Assembly (NCBI GenBank): GCA_029465975.1
Contig: CM055754.1
Span: 6,335,604 to 6,399,603, forward strand
Direction: 5' to 3'
Length of the DNA: 64,000 nucleotides
Origin: Dallia pectoralis
Taxonomy: Eukaryota > Chordata > Actinopteri > Esociformes > Umbridae
Of this stretch, positions 54,556 through 64,000 are shown in pieces. A model generated the notes under the pieces. It searched no databases and was not told the DNA's origin. It worked only from the letters and a program-made list of their open reading frames with translations. Numbering within the stretch: position 1 is the stretch's first letter; the number at the start of each line of letters is the position of its first letter. The translations under genes and the position numbers were made by a program.

Positions 54556-57300
54556 GTATATGCCATTTCAACAGAAAAGGCAGAAAACCTACTGTAACAC
54601 TTGTTTTGCTTTAAGACAAACATCCTGTATCCCGAACATCCTGTATCCCTTAGGGATTTAATTTTCTAATTTAATTATGTATAAATATATATTGAATTGT
54701 AGTAGCTACACCTACCTATTATGTCCTCTTGTACTATGTCAGAACAGTTTAGGTTCAACTCCATTGCCTACTTGTCTGTTTTGTCGTTGCACTAATTTGG
54801 AGAACTGAAATATTTAATAGTTTATGAAAGTACGAGTTTCCTTTGTCGTAACCGTTTTATTGTTATGGCAAATCACAAGTGGTACATTTTACTTCAATCA
54901 CTATTCAACATTCATACATTTTTAAATGCAATGGGAGTCTGTATCACACACTTGGTTGATACAATGCGGATGAGTTTTTCACTACACTGAATTGTATTGC
55001 CATTAAGTTTAATCTCCGGCTCCCTCTAGAGGGCGCTGTCACCCCGTTGTTAAGCGAAGACAAGTTTGTGAAAACGCCTAATTTGACGATGATGAAGTAC
55101 CTACTATGTCACTTCTCCAAGGACCAAAACTGTTGGTACCTCAGAAGTATTAACCAATCTATTGATGTTTTGGTTTGGGCGATGTCTGGATGACAGGTAG
55201 CCTTGGGGTTACAGCGTCTGTGCAGTAACTATAAATAAGAACAAGTAGATAATTCACATGGACAAATGGGGGTGAGAAGTTAGAACGTTGCTGAGACTTC
55301 GTTGACAGACATTATCAAGTCGTAACATTCACAGTGATACTTTTTCCCCCCAGATGAGTATGTAGGGTGGATGTTAAGCCAATGATACAGTAGTATGCAG
55401 TACATGCATTCACACTGAATCCTAGTGCAGTCGTATTCTATTGGTATGTTGGTATGTTGGTATGTTAACCATCTGTTACTAGTCAAAGAGTTAAGCATAC
55501 TATTCTGTGGTAGTACTGTTGGCTATAGTAGCGCGGAGGCAGAGGGTCTGGTTGGAGCATTTCTATTTACTCCTACTGGTGTGACGATCAATGAAAGGAT
55601 TTGTTATATGGGATAAGATTGGGCATGATAATCAGAGAAACAAATAAAATACTTTTTAGAACGGTATTGTGTTATGTACAGGATTAAGTAGGCTGTGTGC
55701 AAAGTATTCAGATCTGTTTGCCTACTGTTGTTATTATGGACTTGATTAATAATTGATTAATTGCTCTTGGTTTGCCTTTTTTATTATGCATAATAGCCTA
55801 TAATTAAGTAAAACACATGCTAGTAAATGTGTGCCAAATTACTAGACATGAGAAACTGAAACGATAATAAAGCTTGTGTGCATAAGTATACAGGCCCTAT
55901 GCCATTTCACTCCACATGTTTTTGTGTCGAAACATATATGATTGAGGAATGTTATAAATTACATTTGCTAAAGCGTTTTCTCGTTAGCATTGTAGCGAGT
56001 TTGGAGCCACTTACTTGTGCTGGCCATCTGACAAAACAAACTATACCATGTAAAAGAATCTTGGCCTTGATGTGTCCAAGAACTCAATGGCCACGCTAAG
56101 CTTTCGAGTTTCTCTGCTTATGAGGTGAAAACCTTCCCGATTCAATCACCAACACAGTTCTGCTCAGGGTACAACCACCCCCCCGTGTGTTTATTTCACT
56201 AGTAAGCCGATGCTGTGATGAAGTACCCCCTGTGGAGAACCCAATTCCCCCAGGGGTCCTCTTATCCCTGTTTGGAATCCCTGTATTAGATGCGTCGTTA
56301 GGGTGAAACACACGTTGACTGTGGGTACATTAAGAAATCTGTATATCTCACATATGTTTGTGGTTTTAGCAACACCAGGGCGGGGTTCAGTAAAGTCATG
56401 GAAAATAATCGCTATGAATTAGTTAGTTCTGGATTACTTTGCTTATGCTAAATGTAGACCTTCATTGATATTGCATGTGTTCTATAGAATTGCAAATATG
56501 TTTGAACGATGAGATGTTTGCCAAAATACAATAAATTGTATGTACGTTCAATGATTGATAAATGGTGTATATGGCTCAATTATGGGACAGCTTAGATGTT
56601 TTCCACCGCACAACCAAGTCACATGGATTCCTAATGCTTCTTGCACAGCCACAGCGTGTGTGAGTGTGTGTGTGTCATGTCATAGTTCTGCCATTTCCTC
56701 AGGTCTGGGGCAGTGGGATGCTGCTTCTATTTTGGTCTTCCCCTTCAGTCCTCTGTGTCAACTGGCTCCGAGGGAGGCAGCGAAGGCAGTCTGTCACTGC
56801 GAGGAGAAGCAGGAAACTGATTACAGTACGGTAGCTAACCCACGGAGACATCCACCCCACAGGTGCATGCAAATTGAGCACGCCGACTCCATACGCACAC
56901 GACACGACACACCTTTACGCTCTTTACCTACTCCTTCTGTATTAGCCCAGAAATCACGGTCTTCTTTGTACTGCACACATTGTTACCAGCCAGGCACCTC
57001 AAGAGATTCAGCTGGAGGAGGATGTCAGAGAATAGGAAGTCGACATTTAATGAAAGTGCCAGTGGGGTAAAAAAAACGAAAGTGTTTGAGCAAATGCGTC
57101 AGACATTTTTTTTGGGAGAGATGCTACAAACGAGATGGGGGAGGTGGGCTAATAGCTGTGGCTTTTTCTTCACCTATACTGACACTGAAGTGTGGCTGCT
57201 CACAGGTGATGAGCACGAGTCAGTGAAGGGGGGAGGAGGGGGGTTCAGCACAGAGATAACCGAACCCCTGCCGTGCATCAACGAAAGAGCTCATACCAGT

Positions 57301-57326
57301 AAAGAGCCTCTCTCCCTCCCTCTGTG

Positions 57327-57359
<33 letters not shown>

Positions 57360-57364
57360 GTCTC
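57301..57364. repeat. CT-rich microsatellite
   Basis: Imperfect (CT)n with ccctccctctgtg interruptions. Confidence 0.85.
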
Positions 57365-58410
57365 ATCTAAAGCTCATCGCCCTCAGTTGCCTGCCTGGTT
57401 CCGTGTTTTCACAGGGCTTACGAGACGGCTCGTTAGAACAGTGGGTGACCGGAGTGCAACCATTGGGATGAGATGCACAGTAATCAAGGAAAGAGTGAGA
57501 TAAAAGGATATTGTTCCCAATGAACGGGGCTGAGTGGAAGGGGCTGACACAAACAGGTTTCAGCGGGCTCTCAGGGGCTGTGTGTTAGAGAGTGCGTGCG
57601 TATAAGAGTCGGCTTGGCTGTGCGCCTCCTCACTGAGCTAACCTGGAGTATGGATTTTGGAATGAGGAGCGGCACTTAAAGGTAAGAATCGAGACACCTC
57701 AAACTACAGCTCTCACTGACAATACGTCATACAAGAGACAGTTTTTTTTTACCATCTGTGCCCATTGTTCAAATTTGCAAGTGATCGTTCTTACACAGGG
57801 AACAGGGAGCGTTTGACTGGCATGAGCCATTGTTTAAAAGTCATGTTTTTCTCCTGTGCATTAGTAACAGTAGAAGACTCCCTAATTCTCCTGTTGAACT
57901 CCCCTGTGAATAGGCGTAGTCATTCAGTTGTGAATGGGATGTGGAAATGAATGATGTAGTGGTGATGAGGAACTGTCTGACTGGAATTCGGTGGATACTT
58001 TTCATATGGTGGAGCTGTGCATGATATTATCAATGGGAGAGGGGAGTAGAAATGAGGTTGACAGGTAATAGCTAGTAATCACAGTAGGAATTAGTTTCAT
58101 TGTGAGGGGAGGACTGTTGAAGAAATCGATTGTTAAAACCATACGGATTAAATCAAATGGATGTAGTATATGTAAGTCTGTGGAGGTTTACAGCATAAAG
58201 GAGGATGATGAAACATATTTCACGTTGGGATTATTTGCATTGGAGTTATAGGTTATATGTAGATGATGTAAACTGAATTTATTGAGGAACATTGATGAAA
58301 CGTACATCATAAATGAGAAAAGGGTGAACTGTAGGAATTATACATGAGGATGAGGAAGTTCTGTTGGTTATGGTTAGGAGGTGAGCTAATTGGGTTAAAT
58401 TCTTCTCAGT

Positions 58411-59345
58411 GAATGAGATACCATGTGGATGGGATGAGATATCATGTGGATGGGATGAGATACCATGTGGATGGGATGAGATATCTTGTGGATGGGATGA
58501 GATATCATGTGGATGGGATGAGATATCATGTGGATGGGATGAGATATCTTGGGATGACACATCATGATATCTCATGTGGATGGGATGAGATATCATGTGG
58601 ATGGGATGAGATACCATGTGGATGGGATGAGATATCTTGTGGATGGGATGAGATACCATGTGGATGGGATGAGATATCTTGTGGATGGGATGAGATATCA
58701 TGTGGATGGGATGAGATGTCATATGGATGGGATGAGACATCTTGTGGATGGGATGACACATCATGTGGATGGGATGACACATCATGTGGATGGGATGAGA
58801 TGTCATGTGGATGGGATGAGATGTCATGTGGATGGGATGAGACATCTTGTGGATGGGATGAGATATCATGTGGATGGGATGAGATATCTTGTGGACGGGA
58901 TGACACATCATGTGGATGGGATGAGATATCATGTGGATGGGATGAGACATCTTGTGGATGGGATGAGATATCTTGTGGATGGGATGAGATATCATGTGGA
59001 TGGGATGAGATGTCATATGGATGGGATGAGACATCTTGTGGATGGGATGAGATATCATGTGGATGGGATGAGATGTCATATGGATGGGATGAGACATCTT
59101 GTGGATGGGATGAGATATCATATGGATGGGATGAGATGTCATATGGATGGGATGAGATATCATATGGATGAGATGAGATATCATATGGATGGGATGAGAT
59201 ATCATATGGATGAGATGAGATATCATATGGATGAGATGAGATATCATATGGATGGGATGAGATATCATATGGATGAGATGAGATATCATATGGATGAGAT
59301 GAGATGTCATGTGGATGGGATGAGATGTCATGTGGACGTAGCTTT
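58411..59345. repeat. 21-bp minisatellite, ~44 units
   Basis: Unit GATGGGATGAGATATCATGTG with variants (gtcat, ctt, cacatc; atggatgag toward the 3' end). The three-fold period leaves long open frames on both strands (up to 350 residues) made only of HPIHM- or DGMRYHV-type repeats, which I regard as non-coding. Confidence 0.95.
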
Positions 59346-61370
59346 TGATGCGAATGATTGCTTGTGAAAATCCTAATTTACGACACGTATTCCCATGTTC
59401 TTGAACATGTGCAATCCGCCTGAATTATAAATGAGCTATGCTACTGAAGAGGTCTCGAGTCTGGACCTGATGTCTGTCTATATTCTGTCTGTCTGCCTAC
59501 TGCAGTTGCTAATGGAGGGGGAGAGGAGCCCAGTTTCCAGTAAAGATGTGTTACCATAGTGCCCACGCAGGGCTGTGTGTAAGGCGTTACCATGGCAACC
59601 TGTCAGGGGTGTGTTTGTTCCCCTGAGACGGAGAGGAGAGGAAAGGAGCAGAGAACTATCTCTTGAGGGGGGTTGGGGGGGGTCATATTGTTCTCTCATT
59701 TAGCTCTCGTGTAGTTTTTTGTTCCCGTCTTTGTCCCTCTTTGCGGCCATTTGTTTCGGGGGGGGAAAGCGGTTCACAAGGCATTTCTTTGTGATCCACA
59801 GCCTCGTCAGACCGATGATTGGAGCTGAACTCAAGGGAGTGGCAGATAGATGACGGTCCTGTTACCAGTCGGCACACTTGGGCATTTCCTTTCTCCCGTA
59901 CACTGAATATTGATGGCGTGCTATGGCACAGTTCTCCAAACACGTCGTGCTCACGGAAATCATAATGAATTCGGTTTCTATGGTTGTGCTACACGTCTTC
60001 CTCTGCGGCAAGTTCGGGTGTTTGGTTGTTATTGGTGACCGAGATTATTGTCTTTCAGGGAAACAAGGCTCGGTTATAAGGTCTTTGCTTTAATTCTACT
60101 GTGAGTGGGAATTTGAAACACTTGAATGCAGATAATAGATACGTACAGGGGCCTAGTAGTACTTAAAACAGGATATTATTATCTCATGCAGTCAGGTAAG
60201 ATGCCCACAGTACCATTGACATCAATTGAACTGCCATGATATGTGAATTGGTTTCGTATGCCCTTAAACAGAATCAGAACTGTTCAATAATGTTATAAGT
60301 GACACGCTACATACATCATAGCCTACCGTTTCTGATGTAAACAAACATAATGGGCAAAACAAATGAGGGGACAACCAAGCGTACCAGAGGCCTGGTTTTG
60401 GTGTAATGATAACGTTATACAATGCAACCCTTTTTTGGGGCCATTGGTTCGTCTAGTAGTAGTACCACTAGCATTTTAGACACAGTGGGTTTAGGCCAGA
60501 CCCAGTTGTAGAATTCTATAACGAAATGCATGAATACAGTGCACTTAAAAAAGAAAAGAAATTGATGTTAGACTATTTTCATTTTGTGAACTGTGTTTAA
60601 TGGCTCTGTTCACCTAAAAGAGTCATTTGATTCAGGAATGGGCCTTCTTGCCAAGTGCGTGAATGCAATATTTCAAATGTAAAGCCTGAGATATAGCCCC
60701 AATATATATGGTAAACTGTGAAATATTCCCTACTTAAGGAAAGTGATTGAAGTGATATCTTTTTTTATGTGACACCTAATGTAACCAATGAAAACGTCTG
60801 GATAGTGGAAATGAACAGGCCTGGGCACTCATTTATCAAGGTTTCATGTGTGGCAAGTGTACGGTTGCCTCAAAGCGACCTCTTGTCCGTCCCACTAGGA
60901 ACCCACGAGCCTGTCAAACTGAGTGAGCTGTTGGGCCGTGGGACTGATACATAATAATTGAAATTATTTTTTTTATGTTCAGGTCAACGATTGACCCGGC
61001 TAGGATACTGAACGTGAACCGATGAAAAGACGGCTTCTGATAGAATGTAGCCAGGACAATGTGTTTCCTGGTTCACTGTTCTGTTGGTTTTAGTGTTGTG
61101 TGTTCAACTGTGTGGCTTAGCAGTACGCACTGTCTGCTACTTTGACAGTGAACCCATCCAGTACTCTCTGAGGAGCCAGCTATTGCTCTATGTCTCAGTA
61201 TTCCAGCAAGTATATCATAATTATGGCATATTTAATCATGATGGAACTAACTAGAGTTGATGGGCTGTTGCTGATGGATACAGGCATCGCCGGTGGGGGG
61301 AGGAGCGTTTGGTTGGGGTGGTGGGCTGGTTTAGGTGAGAGGGAAAGCGGATGTATATAATATGGAATCT

Positions 61371-61637
<267 letters not shown>

Positions 61638-62506
61638 AACAACGAGAGTGTAAGAGTGGGAGTTTGCCGTGTGACAGGGCATGTGAGGCAGGAGTGTGTT
61701 TATAAGTTAACTGTTTTATAATGTTTTCCATTTACTGCAACAGCGACATGCATATCATTATAATGTTGTTCTTGACCAATCACGGAGGCTGTGTTTATGA
61801 GAAAATCTGAATTTGATTTGTTTGCGGTAGCCTATTCTGTCATTGAGTACACTGTGATGTTAAATTAAATGTGTTTTAACAAGTAGAGCGGCTTTAGGGA
61901 CAGGTATTCATGTAGCAAAATGCAGTAGGTCAAAATTTTATTCACATAGTTTCAGGCTTTTCATCAAACTATAACAGACTTCCATGGCATTCCGTGGCCA
62001 TTCAAGAATGACCAGAAGTACACAACTTGAAGTGACCACATTATTTAGCCATGGAACACGATTCCAACCCTTGACCAAAACTATAACTTAACCATAAATC
62101 GAAACCCATTTTGTTTGACATTCGGCCCTAACAAAGATACCAACCAAAGTATTGGGTTGACATGAAGGTGTCCAATTAAGTGTCAATGGGAATTATATTT
62201 GAATACGGCCATCCAATCTAACAACAGTACATAATGCAAAATAGGTCAGTCTCTGGTGCCTAGTAGTGTCGTCATTTAAAAAAAAAATGAAGCAGCAGCA
62301 TTGCATGTCATCCACCCACACAGCCCACGGCAAGGACTGTACTCTTAGACTTCAGGTCAGGCAGGCCAGTGAGTTTTGCCAAAAAAGGCTGTTGAGCACA
62401 ACTCCCAAGCTATATAAAGGGCAAATCTTGATTTGAAATGTAGACTATTGCCTGTATAGCTTTTAGATTAAAGGCAAATAAAGAAAAATGGAGTTAGAGC
62501 TGTTTT

Positions 62507-62905
62507 CACCTTTAATGTGACCTATAACGTGAACAATTAAATTGAAAAATAAACAGACATCTTTGAGGGCGGAAAATGTAAAATAAAGATCTTACAATAA
62601 CCTGGTTGCATAAGTGTGCACACCCTTAAAGTAATACTTTGCTGAAGCACCTTTGATTTTATTACAGCACTCTTTTTTTGTAGGAGTCAATTAGCATGGC
62701 ACGTCTTGACTTGGCAATATTTGCCCACTCTTCTTTGCAAAAGCCCTCCAGATCTGTCAGATTGCGAGGACTTATCCTGTGAATTGAACTGTTCACGTTA
62801 TAGGTCACATTAAAGGTGGAAAAGATTTATCTTTATTTACATTTTTCACACCGCAAAAACCTGGCATTTTATCAGGGGTGTGTAGACTTTTCATATCAAC
62901 TGTAC
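62507..62905. mobile_element. Tc1-type non-autonomous remnant with nested inverted repeat
   Basis: A perfect 28-bp inverted repeat (62507-62534 and 62791-62818; core cctttaatgtgacctata) encloses text common in fish Tc1-like elements (ttgcccactcttctttgcaaaag, tgtcagattgcgagg as separate short blocks). The right side continues to a terminus-like gtgtagacttttcatatcaa. No intact transposase. Confidence 0.65.
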
Positions 62906-64000
62906 CTGTTGTGCTACCACCTAAGCAGAGCAGGTAAACTATGGTGGAACGGCAGAGAGCATTATGCCTCAGGAACATTCATCCAATGACATCATTTGTT
63001 GATTGAGCCTTCAGTCTGATCGGTAAGTCCTCCATTACGAAAAAGTACTATAAGCATACTATAGCATATTATAAAAAACTTTGTCACGTTTTCAATAGGA
63101 ATCCTATTGTGCTTATTTATATTTTTTTGTAGCAGTTATTTTAGCATTTGTGTTTCGTTGATTGCATTGATGACACTAGGCGAAATTCTAGGATGCATTC
63201 ATTAACGCAAATTAACAGACATTAATTACATTTTCTGGAAGAAATAATTGTATGTAGATGTTTTTTGTTAAGCTTTACCTTTTTTTTTTATCTTTGTCTC
63301 TTACATCGCCTGTGATTATTCATTATTGTTACAGAACAGCTGAAATGTGTGATTGGGGGCTTTGCAACATGTCCAGACCAAATCATAATCATTCCGTAGG
63401 ATTAAGGTCTATTTTTCGATATAATAAAAAGGAGTAGAACTAGATTCTTATTTGAATCTTTGATTATTTGCATAGTGTTTCAATATACACCGCCATGTAG
63501 CGCCAGCCAAGACGACAGATGGTTATGGGTTGGAATTCAGGGATTTGTGTGCACTACCTTATCAGGAGACACATTTTTCAAGCGTGGGAACGCACACATT
63601 TTTGCGTTCGATCATTTTGTAGAGCCTGCGATTTATCTGTATGAATATTTGCTGGAGAATGTGAATGCACAGTGCCATATGGTTGAAAAAGGAAGCTGTT
63701 TTTGCAATGTTTACTATTTAATTTGGATATATATATATATATACATTTTAAATGGTTGAATCAAATTATCAGAAAAATAATAGTCATATTTCAATTCCAT
63801 TGTTTTTCCATTGCACCTTTCATGTATTGTTAATCAGGCTGTGATATTGAATTATAATTCCACCATGTCAGTAAAATGGTAATTACACTTCTCATATGTC
63901 AAAGTATTTATTTTAATTATGCCTGCCTAAAGTTGAATTATCATAACAAACATAGGATATAGTAAAGACTTGTCTGTCTTACGTCTCTCCACAACGAGCC

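Noticed and set aside
58279..59367. Long open frames (350 and 267 residues) on opposite strands
   Set aside because: They are products of a 21-bp tandem repeat; no splice, promoter or domain evidence.

Overview
This is a gene-containing stretch of a teleost fish nuclear genome. It has spliced vertebrate genes with GT-AG introns, abundant Tc1/mariner, hAT, LINE and Ty3/gypsy debris, and long CA/TG microsatellites and minisatellites. The species cannot be fixed from sequence alone. The gene set is a fusion of two neighbourhoods on human chromosome 4q: enpep, lrit3 and fam241a (4q25), and alcohol dehydrogenase, metap1 and eif4e (4q23). All exon coordinates below were read by eye and checked by codon phase across splice sites.

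Layout. 1-4986 (-): first five exons of enpep (glutamyl aminopeptidase A), running off the left edge just before its zinc motif. 7455-11378 (-): a five-exon lrit3-like gene whose readable product lacks the usual fibronectin and membrane segments. 13348-16828 (+): two-exon fam241a with a ~1 kb fold-back element in its intron. 22664-26746 (+): an intact nine-exon alcohol dehydrogenase. 30941-35501 (+): a second, very similar ADH with a 2-nt deletion and premature stop in exon 5. 38467-48264 (-): metap1, 11 exons, complete (386 aa). 48680-53111 (+): eif4e, 7 exons, complete (217 aa), head-to-head with metap1 across a ~415-bp shared promoter with a CACGTG E-box. 53112-64000: no convincing coding gene; eif4e 3' region, a hAT-like MITE, a 21-bp minisatellite, a TG array and a Tc1-type remnant.

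The most interesting part is 21-40 kb. Two ADH genes share promoter, exons, introns and 3' flank. Around them lie a remnant of a third ADH-like intron, an inverted copy of ADH upstream DNA, and an inverted copy of DNA that otherwise flanks the 3' exons of metap1. Later insertions (three LINE tails with clean target duplications, a THAP-type transposon in one 3' UTR, an LTR) and unequal minisatellite growth in the same intron of each copy give a readable relative history. Functionally the genes are ordinary: peptide processing (enpep), photoreceptor synapse adhesion (lrit3), alcohol/retinol-type oxidation (ADH), N-terminal methionine removal (metap1) and cap-dependent translation initiation (eif4e). 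I did not find a clearly new biochemical system.
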